Position numbers and translations under genes: made by a program | The notes under the pieces: model-generated | The model's database searches: none | Told to the model about the DNA's origin: nothing | The model's input: the letters and a program-made list of their open reading frames with translations, nothing else | Part shown: piece by piece, positions 33,467-41,651 of the stretch | Numbering within the stretch: the stretch's first letter is position 1 | Layout: each line of letters starts with the position of its first letter | Assembly (NCBI GenBank): GCA_963842125.1 | Contig: CAWJFE010000005.1 | Location: forward strand, 620,001-684,000 | Reading direction: 5' to 3' | From: CAWCWK01 sp963842125 | GTDB taxonomy: Bacteria > Pseudomonadota > Alphaproteobacteria > Rhizobiales > CAWCWK01 | Length of the DNA: 64,000 nt

Positions 33467-34333
33467 ATGGCCAACAGGAATTCGACCGTAACGCTCGCCA
33501 ATGGCGTCGAGATGCCTTGGGTCGGTTTGGGAACCTGGGATCAGGGACCGGCCGCCTTCTCCGCCGCACAGGCCGCGCTCGATGCGGGCTATCGGAGCAT
33601 CGACACCGGCTCGTTCTACCAGAACGAAGACGATCTCGGCCGCGCCATCGCCGACGCGAGCGTGCCGCGCGACGAGATCTTCGTGACGACCAAGGTCTGG
33701 AACTCCGAGCAGGGCTACGACGCTGCGCTTCGCTCGTTCGACGTCAGCGCGGACAAGCTCGGTCTCGATGTGGTCGACCTCTACCTCGTCCACTGGCCGG
33801 TGAAGGGTAAGTCGGCCGACACGTGGCGTGCTTTGGAAAAGCTCTACGAGGACAAGCGCGTCCGCGCGATCGGCGTCAGCAATTTCGAGATCCACCATCT
33901 CGAAGAGCTGGCCGGTACGGCGAACGTCGCCCCGATGGTGAACCAGGTCGAGCTCCATCCCCTCAAGAGCACCAAGCCGCTGCTCGACTATTGCAAGGCC
34001 CATCACATCCAGGTCGAGGCCTGGGGTCCGATGGCGCAGGGCAAGCTCTTCGACAATGCGGCGCTGAAGGAGATCGCCGACGCGCACGGGCGCAGCGTCT
34101 CGCAGATCATCCTGCGCTGGCACCTCCAGAACGATGTCGTCGTGATCCCGAAGTCGGCGAATCCTGCGCGCATCAAGGAGAATATCGACCTCTTCGACTT
34201 CTCCCTCGACGCCGACACGATGGCCCGGATCGACGCGATGAACGAGGACCTGCGCCTCCTCGGTTTCGAGCCGGACGAGTTGCTGCCCGAGCTCCACGAG
34301 CCGCCGGTTACGCCCTGGCCCTACAGCCTCTAG
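33467..34333 (+). CDS. Aldo/keto reductase
   Basis: 288-residue TIM-barrel NADPH-dependent reductase. The catalytic tetrad is complete: D46, Y51, K76 and H109 (DTGSFYQNE, TTKVW, LVHWP). The C-terminal KSANPARIKENIDLFDF binds the cofactor. GAAAGGGA lies upstream of the ATG. 81 nt after the enolase-superfamily gene and 84 nt before the isomerase gene, it reduces or oxidises a sugar in the cluster. Confidence 0.92.
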   Translation: MANRNSTVTLANGVEMPWVGLGTWDQGPAAFSAAQAALDAGYRSIDTGSFYQNEDDLGRAIADASVPRDEIFVTTKVWNSEQGYDAALRSFDVSADKLGLDVVDLYLVHWPVKGKSADTWRALEKLYEDKRVRAIGVSNFEIHHLEELAGTANVAPMVNQVELHPLKSTKPLLDYCKAHHIQVEAWGPMAQGKLFDNAALKEIADAHGRSVSQIILRWHLQNDVVVIPKSANPARIKENIDLFDFSLDADTMARIDAMNEDLRLLGFEPDELLPELHEPPVTPWPYSL

Positions 34334-34417
34334 CCGCGACGCCTACCCAACGCCCACGACACGGACGCAAGACGCCGCGCGTGACGACCTGAATACCAAC
34401 GAGACGAGGAAACAGAC

Positions 34418-35326
34418 ATGAAGCGGAAGATCTCATTCGGCACCTGGTGCTTCCAGTTCACCCCTTACGACAAGAACCCGGTTGGGCTCGACGACGTGCT
34501 GAAGAAGGCGGCCGAGATCGGTTATGACGGCATCAGCCTCGACGGCAATCATGCCAACCCGGACACCCATCCGACGCTGGAATCGCGCCAGGCGCTCGCC
34601 AAGAAGATCGCCGACCACGGCCTCGAAGTCTCGGAGTACAACCCGGCCATCGGCGTCGTCGGCGGCATCATCATCCAGTTCCAGCCCGACACATGGCTGG
34701 AGACGATCGAGAAGAACCTCAAGTTCGTCCACGATTGCGGGTTCACCAAGAGCCTGCGCGTCGATACCCGCGCGACGCCGACCTACATGGTCGAGAGCGA
34801 CTACAAGAAGGCGTGGGAGACGACCGTCTACGCCTTCAAGAAGGCCTCCCAGGCGGCGGCGAAATACGACATGCAGATCGTCTGGGAGTTCGAGCCGGGC
34901 TTCCTCTTCAACACGCCGAGCGAAGTGGTGAAGATGTGGGAGGACGTGGGCGAGCCCAATTTCCGGCTCGAACTCGACAGCGCCCACGTCTACCTGATGA
35001 GCGAGTTGGGCTCCCTCCAGCACACCCGCAAGGAGACGTTGCCCGGCGGCCAGCTCGAATTCATCGAGATGTGCAAGGACAAGATCGGCATCGTCCACAT
35101 CATCGACAATGACGGCTCGCTCTACGCCGGCATCACGTCGATGCACAACGCCTTCGGCACCGGCGACATCGACTTCGACAAGATCATGCCGGCCCTGCGC
35201 GACAAGGCCAACTATACGGGCGAGTGGTGGGTCGTGGATCTCGTCTTCAACGAGGACGCCTGGGACATCCTCAAGGACGCCAAGGACTTCATCGACGTGC
35301 TCAACGAGAAATACGGCGACTACTGA
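34418..35326 (+). CDS. Sugar phosphate isomerase/epimerase (xylose-isomerase-like TIM barrel)
   Basis: 302-residue protein of the AP-endonuclease-2/xylose-isomerase-like fold. Metal-binding acidic and His residues fit IVWEFEPGF, RLELDSAHVYL, GIVHIIDNDG and GEWWVVDL. Unlike its neighbours it is rich in Lys, Asp and Tyr and uses AAG heavily. GAGGAA lies upstream of the ATG. The exact epimerisation cannot be told; context suggests a ketose or keto-sugar. Confidence 0.85.
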   Translation: MKRKISFGTWCFQFTPYDKNPVGLDDVLKKAAEIGYDGISLDGNHANPDTHPTLESRQALAKKIADHGLEVSEYNPAIGVVGGIIIQFQPDTWLETIEKNLKFVHDCGFTKSLRVDTRATPTYMVESDYKKAWETTVYAFKKASQAAAKYDMQIVWEFEPGFLFNTPSEVVKMWEDVGEPNFRLELDSAHVYLMSELGSLQHTRKETLPGGQLEFIEMCKDKIGIVHIIDNDGSLYAGITSMHNAFGTGDIDFDKIMPALRDKANYTGEWWVVDLVFNEDAWDILKDAKDFIDVLNEKYGDY

Positions 35327-35374
35327 TGTCCGTCTGTACTCTGAGCGTATGAACCCATGTCGGAGGAAGAGAGC

Positions 35375-36405
35375 ATGCAGGATTGGCGACTGGAATGGGA
35401 CCGCGGCTCGCTGCGCGTCTTGGCCGATGGCGGCATGCTCTGCGACGTTTCGCTCGATATTGGAGGGGGGCACTCGTGCGCCCCCTTCTACGAGGCGCCC
35501 TGGTTGGACGAAGGCATGAGCCTCGATCCAAAACTGCTCGAGAACCTGCGCTCCGAGTTCCCGTGCGTGCCCTTTGGCGGCATCTATCCGCCCGATAGCG
35601 TCACCGACGACTGGAAGCCGGCGCTCGCCTTCGAGCCGTCGCCCGAAGACGGCGCGCTCGATGCGACGGACGAGTTGCTGCATGGGCCGGGCTGTCTCGG
35701 CCAGTGGACGCTTGTCGAGCGGTCCGCCAATCACATGACGATCGCGCTCGACTATCCCCAGTCCTCGCCCGTCTCCCGTCTCCGTTCGCACCGTGCGCTG
35801 CACGCCCGGCGAGGCAGTCATCGATTTTTCGCTGGAGATCACCGCGCGGCGGCCTGCACGGCGGCCCATCGGTCTCCACCCCAACCTCGCGTTTCCTGCC
35901 ATCGCGGGCGCCCTGCGCGTGATCCCCGGCGCCTTCGCGTTCGGCGCCATCCATCCGGCCGGGCCCGAGGCCGGCGTGTCACGCGCATTGCCGGGCGGTA
36001 CGTTCACCGATCTGGAGCATGTACCGCTGGCGGACTGGGGGCGATGGCCCGTTCGATCGTCTGCCCTTCGCGCACGACACCGAGGAAATCCTCCAGCTTT
36101 GCGGAGCCGACGGCACTGTGCGCCTCGAAGACGAGAGCGCCGGGGCCGCCTATCGCCTGACATGGGACGCGGACATCCTGCCCTCGCTCCAGCTCTGGAT
36201 CAGCAATCGGGGCCGCAAGGGCGCGCCCTGGAGCGGGCGGAACATGTGCCTCGGCGTCGAGCCGCTCTGCGCCGTCTTCGACCTCGGCACCCGCGCCGGT
36301 CTCGCCCCCAACCCCATCAGCACGCGCGGCATCGCGACGGCCGCGACGCTCGATCCGGCCAAACCGACGCGGATCGACTATCGCTTCGAAGCGACTGCAC
36401 TCTAA
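35375..36405 (+). pseudogene. Aldose-1-epimerase-like (mutarotase fold) protein, two frameshifts
   Basis: Three consecutive frames are needed. The first (35375 to about 35776) contains GGIYPPDSVTDDW and LLHGPG; the second (to about 36040) VRTVRCTPGEAVIDFSLEIT and GLHPNLAF; the third GPFDRLPFAHDTEEIL and RNMCLGVEPLCAVFDLG. The first shift coincides with a tandem duplication of CGTCTCC (35770-35776 and 35777-35783), net +7; the second with a G5 run at 36037-36041, net +1. Removing these gives 340 residues. GLHPN and the overall pattern resemble the galactose-mutarotase superfamily. ATG at 35375 has GGAGG 8 nt upstream. It follows the isomerase by 48 nt. Confidence 0.72.
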
Positions 36406-36455
36406 CGGTGCGAACGACATCAGACGTCAACGAAACCGAGCCGGAGGAGCGTATC

Positions 36456-37205
36456 ATGGAAGTCGCAGTCATCACGGGCGGCGCGTCGGGCATTGGCGGC
36501 GCCGCCGTCGATCTCTTCCTCGAAGCGGGCTACGCGGTCGTCGGCGTCGATCTCAATCCTCGCGATGAGAGCGACCACCTCGCCTGGGTCACCGGCAGCG
36601 TCGATGAGGCCATGACGTGGGATAAGGTCGCCGAGACGCTGGACGCCAAGGACTGGGCGCCGACCGCACTCGTGACCGCGGCCGCCTATCTCAAGGTCGG
36701 CACGCTTCTCGATCTCTCCGATGAAGACTGGGACCGGACCTATTCGGTCAACGTGCGCGGCCTCGTCATGGCGGCGCGGGCGGTCCTTCCCGGCATGATC
36801 GCGCGCGGTTCCGGCGCGATCGTGACGGTCGGGAGCATCGATGCCTACATGGCCGAGCAGGGGCTGATCTCCTATGCCACCTCGAAGGGCGCGATCCTTC
36901 AGGTCACCCGCTCCCTCGCGATCGACCATGCCCGCGACGGCATCCGCGCCAACTGCGTCTGCCCGGGCGTAACCGACACGCCCTTCTTCCGCCGACACCT
37001 GGCGACGGCGTCGAACCCGGAGCAGTTCCTCTCGACGCGCGAGCAGCGCAATCCGCTCGGCCGGCTGCTGACGTCCGAGGAGGTCGCCGAGACCATCCTC
37101 TTCCTCGCCTCGGCCAAGGCGTCGGGCGTAACGGGGAGCACCTTCGTCGCCGATGCCGGCCTCACGGCCTGCTTCGACTTCCGCACCGGCGCGGAAGGCG
37201 GCTGA
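36456..37205 (+). CDS. Short-chain dehydrogenase/reductase
   Basis: 249-residue SDR with AVITGGASGIGGAAV, VTVGSIDAYMAEQ (Ser), SYATSKG (Tyr, Lys) and CPGVTDTPFF. Start ATG at 36456 with GGAGG 8 nt upstream; an in-frame extension upstream only overlaps the mutarotase-like gene. Likely oxidises a sugar to a lactone in the cluster, upstream of the lactonase-like amidohydrolase. Confidence 0.9.
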   Translation: MEVAVITGGASGIGGAAVDLFLEAGYAVVGVDLNPRDESDHLAWVTGSVDEAMTWDKVAETLDAKDWAPTALVTAAAYLKVGTLLDLSDEDWDRTYSVNVRGLVMAARAVLPGMIARGSGAIVTVGSIDAYMAEQGLISYATSKGAILQVTRSLAIDHARDGIRANCVCPGVTDTPFFRRHLATASNPEQFLSTREQRNPLGRLLTSEEVAETILFLASAKASGVTGSTFVADAGLTACFDFRTGAEGG

Positions 37206-37292
37206 TCGAGACAGCCTGGCTCTCGATTCGCGCCGTCATGCGCTATCACGATACCGTCTGACTGGCGGCGGTCCGGAGTGGGGTGCGAACAG

Positions 37293-37982
37293 ATGAGCGG
37301 CATCGCGGAGATCGTGCCCTTGACGCACGAGACGCTGGGCGAGCGGATCTACCTCCAGCTGCGCGAGATGCTGATCTGCGGACAGTTCGCCCCTGGCGAG
37401 ACCGTCACGATCCGGTCGCTGGCCGAGGCGATCGGGACGAGCCCGATGCCGGTGCGGGACGCCTTGCGCCAGCTGATGGTCGATCAGGCCATCGAACTGC
37501 TGCCCAAGCGCAGCTTCCGGGTGCCCCTGATGAGCCGCGCCCGGTTCCTGGAATTGCGCGATATCCGCCTTGCGGTGGAGGGGCTGGCGGCCGAACGAGC
37601 TGCCCGCGCCATCCGTCCTGCGGCCCTCAAGGACGCAAAAGCGCTCTGCGAGGCGTTCGACAAGGCCTGCGACGCGCCGTCGCCCGATCCATCCCGGCTC
37701 GTCCTTCTCAACAAGAAGCTCCACTTCACGATCTACGAGAGCGCCGACATGCCGGCGCTGTTGCAGATCATCTCCGGGCTCTGGACGCAGATCGGCCCGG
37801 TCCTCAATCTCGATGTCCGCCAGGGCTCGAAACGGATCGCGGATCGCGTTCCCTGCCGGCACCATGGTGCCCTGGTGGCGGCGCTTGCCGCGCGATCTCC
37901 GGCCGATGCCCGCGACGCCCTCGCTGCCGACCTCAACAGCGCCGCCGACCATATCCTCGCGCAGGACGCCTTCACGCCCTGA
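37293..37982 (+). CDS. GntR-family transcriptional regulator (FadR/FCD type)
   Basis: 229-residue regulator. The winged HTH (ERIYLQLREMLICGQFAPGE, then SLAEAIGTSPMPVRDALRQL) is followed by an all-helical FCD effector domain with metal-binding His residues near NKKLHFTIYE and RHHGALVAAL. ATG at 37293 is used; a GTG at 37278 is possible. It lies between the SDR and the lactonase-like gene and probably controls the sugar cluster. Confidence 0.9.
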   Translation: MSGIAEIVPLTHETLGERIYLQLREMLICGQFAPGETVTIRSLAEAIGTSPMPVRDALRQLMVDQAIELLPKRSFRVPLMSRARFLELRDIRLAVEGLAAERAARAIRPAALKDAKALCEAFDKACDAPSPDPSRLVLLNKKLHFTIYESADMPALLQIISGLWTQIGPVLNLDVRQGSKRIADRVPCRHHGALVAALAARSPADARDALAADLNSAADHILAQDAFTP

Positions 37983-38008
37983 TTGCACAAAGTCCACCGG
38001 AGACCGAC

Positions 38009-38860
38009 ATGTCCGATATCGCCGTGATCGACGCCCACCTGCACATCTGGGATCCGGCACGTCTGCCCTATGCGTGGCTGGACGGTCACCCGGTGCTTGG
38101 ACGATCGTTCCTACTCGCCGACTACGATGCCGCGACCGCACCCGAAACCGTCTCGAAAATGGTCTTCGTCGAATGCGATATCGACCAAGGGCATGCCGTC
38201 GATGAGGTCGCCTGGGTCGAGGAGGTCGCCGCGTCCGATCCCCGGATTGCCGCCATCGTCGGGCACGCGCCGGTGGACACAGGCGACGCTGTGCTGGCAA
38301 CGCTCGAAGCGCTCGAGCCCTTCGGCCTGATGCGCGGCGTGCGGCGCCTCATCCAGTCCGAGACGGAGCCCGGCTTCTGCACGCAGCCGGGCTTCATCGA
38401 GGGCGTCCGGTGCCTGGAGCGCTTCGACTGGTCGTTCGATATCTGCATCCTCGGCCCCCAGATGGACGACGCTATCGGGCTCGTCGACGCCTGCCCCAAT
38501 ATCAGCTTCGTCCTCGACCATATCGGCAAGCCCCGGATCGCGAATGCGGCCCTCGAGCCCTGGCGGACCCAGATGCGAAGGCTGGCTGAGCGGTCCAATG
38601 TCGTCTGCAAGCTCTCCGGCGTGGCGACCGAGGCGGATCACGCCGCTTGGACGCCCGACCAACTCCGCCCCTTCATGGATGCCGCGCTCGAAGCCTTTGG
38701 CCCCAGCCGGCTGATGTTCGGCGGCGACTGGCCTGTCGCGATCCAAGCCATCGACGCGCGGCGCTGGATGGACGTCGCGCGCGCGGCCGTGGCCGAACTC
38801 TCCGAGACCGAGCAACGGAACGTCTTCGCAGGTACGGCAGAGCGCTTCTATCGCATCTGA
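38009..38860 (+). CDS. Amidohydrolase_2 family, L-fuconolactonase-like lactonase
   Basis: 283-residue TIM-barrel hydrolase with IDAHLHIWDP (HxH), FVLDHIGKP and FGGDWPV, the amidohydrolase_2 set typical of sugar lactonases and 2-pyrone hydrolases. ATG at 38009 has GGAGA 5 nt upstream; the longer in-frame reading to 37283 shadows the GntR gene. 26 nt after that regulator. With the SDR it would form a sugar-to-aldonate route. Confidence 0.88.
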   Translation: MSDIAVIDAHLHIWDPARLPYAWLDGHPVLGRSFLLADYDAATAPETVSKMVFVECDIDQGHAVDEVAWVEEVAASDPRIAAIVGHAPVDTGDAVLATLEALEPFGLMRGVRRLIQSETEPGFCTQPGFIEGVRCLERFDWSFDICILGPQMDDAIGLVDACPNISFVLDHIGKPRIANAALEPWRTQMRRLAERSNVVCKLSGVATEADHAAWTPDQLRPFMDAALEAFGPSRLMFGGDWPVAIQAIDARRWMDVARAAVAELSETEQRNVFAGTAERFYRI

Positions 38861-38878
38861 CGGCGTCCCCGGCGCGGC

Positions 38879-39271
38879 TCAGCCTGTGCCGCCAACCTGC
38901 GTGATCAGCGCAGCGAGGATCGTCTGCGGCTGGGCCGGCTTGTGTACGGTCGGCGCGGGGTAGGCTTCCAGAAGCTTAGCCATCTCGAGCCACTTGCCGG
39001 TGTGGAAGACGAAGGGAATGCCGGACGCGGTAAGCTGCCCGGCCACGGGATCGCAGATGTGGTCTCCAAGGTCGACGTCGAGGATCGCGCCGTCGATCCG
39101 GACGTCGGCATCGTGTGCAGAGAGACGCGCGAGTGCATCGACCGCCTCGCGGTATGGGCCGACGACGTGGGCACCCGCATCCTCCAGCGCCATTCCGATA
39201 TCGAGTGCGATCATCGGCTCGTCGTCGAGCACGAGGATCCGCAGACCGGATAGCGGGGCGTTTACCGGCAT
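38879..39271 (-). CDS. Single-domain response regulator (receiver)
   Basis: 130-residue stand-alone receiver domain. Acid pocket in LVLDDEPMIA, phosphorylated Asp in ILDVDLGD, conserved Thr in FHTGK and Lys in VHKPAQP. There is no output domain. Stand-alone receivers of this type are commonly partnered with HWE/HisKA_2 kinases, and one is encoded divergently 212 nt away. The gap between them shows no clear sigma or operator motif. Confidence 0.92.
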   Translation of the reverse strand: MPVNAPLSGLRILVLDDEPMIALDIGMALEDAGAHVVGPYREAVDALARLSAHDADVRIDGAILDVDLGDHICDPVAGQLTASGIPFVFHTGKWLEMAKLLEAYPAPTVHKPAQPQTILAALITQVGGTG

Positions 39272-39483
39272 CGGGTACCAGGCTTATGTCTTGTTCGCAT
39301 AGCGCCGTCCTGCCGCATGGGTCGCTGCGCGCCCGCTGTGTGGGGGGCAGGCTGAGCACCTCCCCACCACGCCAACGCGTTCGCGAGGCCAAAGGTTACA
39401 TTCACAATTGAGGCTGGTAGGGTCGGCGGCGAAGAGCCCTTAGGCTTGTCGCCAATAGGTCCCGCCCAGAGCATCAGCCCGTC

Positions 39484-41379
39484 ATGAATTTAAAGCCGGA
39501 CCCCCCGTCATCCGCTAAAGTCGATCCAACGGTCCTCAACGACCTCATCCTCCGATCCATCGTCGACCACGCGATCATCACGCTCGATGCAGACGGCATC
39601 ATCACGAGTTGGAACGAGGGGGCGGAGCGCATCCTCGGCTGGCGCGAAGAGGAGATCGTCGGTCGCCACGGCGACGTCTTCTTCACGCCCGAGGATGTCG
39701 CGCGTTCGCGGCCCGAGACCGAGATGCGTCTCGCGCTGGAGAACGGTCGCGGAGAGGACGAACGCTGGCATGTGCGCAAGGGCGGCCAGCGCTTCTGGGG
39801 CAGCGGTCTGATGATGCCGCTCCTCTCCGTCACGGATGCGGCAGGAGACGCAGCGCAGCGCAGCGACCGGGTCGATGGGTTCGTCAAGATCTTCCGTGAC
39901 CGAACGCTCGAACATCAGGCGATGGAGAGCCTGACGCGGCTCGAGAACCGGGCTGCGCTCGCGATGCGCCGGTCGGGCACCGTCGGCGTCTACGACCTCG
40001 ATCTACTGGAAGGCATCGTGGTGTCGGACCGGGTCTGCGCGGAGCTGCATTCCGTGCCGGTCGAGCTCGCCGCGAACGGCACGTCTGCGGAGAGTTTCTT
40101 CGAGGCTATCCATCCCGACGAGGAACCTGCCGTTCGGCAAGCGCTTGCTCTCGCGACCGAGGACGGACGCGACCTCGACGAGTTGTATCGGATCGTCTCA
40201 CCGGATCCGCGCCCGCGCTGGGTGCATTCGCAGGCCGCCGTTCAGCGCGACGGTGACGACCGCCCCGCCCGATTGTCGGGCATCGTCACGGAGGTGACCG
40301 CGCAGCGGGAGCTGTCTCGCATGCAGGAGGCAAGGCTGCGTCTCTCCGAAGACGTGCGCGAGTTGAAGGACCCCGTAGCGATCGCGCAGCTCGCCTCGCG
40401 GCTGATCGGAGAGACGCTCTACGCGCGCCGCGCGGGCCACGGCTATCTCGATGACGACGGAGACACGATCGACATTCGCGCCGACTGGAACGCCGAGGAT
40501 GGCGTGAGCCTGATCGGTCGCCGCCGGTTCAGCGAGTTCGGCACCTTCGCCACCAGCCTGCGCCGGGGGGAGGCGGTCGTCATCAACGACGCGCGGACCG
40601 ATGAGCGGGTCTCCGATCCCGCACCCCTCGAGGCCATCGGGGCGCGAGCGCTTATCAATCTGCCGCTGATGGAGGGCGGGCGTGTCAAGGCCGTCCTCTT
40701 CGTCAACGACGCCGGGCCACGCGACTGGAACGAGGCGGAGATCGGCTTCCTTCGCGCGATCTTCGATCGCACCTGCGCCGCCATCGATCGGGCGCGCTCA
40801 GAGACTGAGCGCGACATCATGACGGCCGAACTCGCGCACCGCATGAAGAACATGCTCGCGATTGCACAGGTCGTCGTCACGCAGAGCCTGCGGCGGGTGG
40901 AAGGGCTCGACCATGAGCGCGGTGCCATCGCGGCACGACTCGGCGCACTCAGCCACGCGCAGGACATCCTGACGCGCTCCCACCACCAGGCCGCCGGCAT
41001 GCGTACCGTCGTCGAGACGACGCTGCGCCCCTATCAGGCCGGTCGCATCATGACCCGGGGGCCGGACCTTCTCCTTCAGGCGCAACAGGTGCTCGGCCTG
41101 TCTCTCGTGCTGCACGAGCTGGCCACCAATGCCGCCAAGCACGGTGCACTTTCCGAGGATGGCGGGCGCGTGGAACTGATCTGGTCGGAAAGCGATGACG
41201 GGCAGTTCTCGCTGCGGTGGACCGAGCACGAGGGACCGCCCGTGACCGTCCCTGAAATCCGGGGATTCGGCTCGACCATTCTCGACCGAGTGGCGGGCAA
41301 CTATTTCGACGGCGTCTCGCAGGTCGCATACTTGCCGAACGGCATCGTCTTCACGATCGAGGGGCGCGTGCAGGCATAA
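39484..41379 (+). CDS. HWE-type sensor histidine kinase with PAS and GAF domains
   Basis: 631-residue soluble kinase: PAS (about 20-140, ITSWNEGAERILGWREEEIVG), a second PAS (about 155-280), GAF (about 290-440), an HWE/HisKA_2 dimerisation domain with the phospho-acceptor H452 in ELAHRMKNMLAIAQVV, and a HATPase domain with LHELATNAAKHGAL and GFGSTILDR. No membrane segment is seen, so it senses a cytoplasmic cue; PAS-GAF architecture suggests light, redox or a small ligand. The likely partner is the divergent receiver. ATG at 39484 is the first codon. Confidence 0.92.
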   Translation: MNLKPDPPSSAKVDPTVLNDLILRSIVDHAIITLDADGIITSWNEGAERILGWREEEIVGRHGDVFFTPEDVARSRPETEMRLALENGRGEDERWHVRKGGQRFWGSGLMMPLLSVTDAAGDAAQRSDRVDGFVKIFRDRTLEHQAMESLTRLENRAALAMRRSGTVGVYDLDLLEGIVVSDRVCAELHSVPVELAANGTSAESFFEAIHPDEEPAVRQALALATEDGRDLDELYRIVSPDPRPRWVHSQAAVQRDGDDRPARLSGIVTEVTAQRELSRMQEARLRLSEDVRELKDPVAIAQLASRLIGETLYARRAGHGYLDDDGDTIDIRADWNAEDGVSLIGRRRFSEFGTFATSLRRGEAVVINDARTDERVSDPAPLEAIGARALINLPLMEGGRVKAVLFVNDAGPRDWNEAEIGFLRAIFDRTCAAIDRARSETERDIMTAELAHRMKNMLAIAQVVVTQSLRRVEGLDHERGAIAARLGALSHAQDILTRSHHQAAGMRTVVETTLRPYQAGRIMTRGPDLLLQAQQVLGLSLVLHELATNAAKHGALSEDGGRVELIWSESDDGQFSLRWTEHEGPPVTVPEIRGFGSTILDRVAGNYFDGVSQVAYLPNGIVFTIEGRVQA

Positions 41380-41561
41380 CCGCGGGCTTCGTTCGCACCA
41401 TCATCACTCCATAGCGCCCGCCGAGCCCCTCGGACCGCTCCCTCTCCGTCTCCCCATTCGTCGTCCGGGTCGCAAGTCGCTTGTCCACAGGCCTAGAGCG
41501 CTCAACTCTCAATGCCTGTCCACAACTGCGCGTCGGTCCTCGGCCCGCGCGAAAATACCGA

Positions 41562-41590
41562 TTGCGTTTCTCAAGGTGTAACGATACACC
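41562..41590 (+). promoter_or_regulatory. Candidate promoter with overlapping LacI-type operator
   Basis: TTGCGT (41562-41567), a 17-nt spacer and TACACC (41585-41590) form a plausible sigma-70-like promoter. The palindrome GGTGTAACGATACACC (41575-41590), with a central CG as in LacI-family operators, covers the spacer and -10 region. It lies 62 nt upstream of the sugar-binding protein gene whose operon ends with a LacI regulator. Confidence 0.55.
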
Positions 41591-41651
41591 ACCGCAGAGG
41601 CCACGCTACGAATGGCTCGCCAATAACCCGAGAAACGTCTGGGAGGACGAT

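Noticed and set aside
35793..37205. A 470-codon frame fusing the mutarotase-like region to the SDR.
   Set aside because: The middle is nonsense-like; the SDR has its own ATG and ribosome site at 36456.
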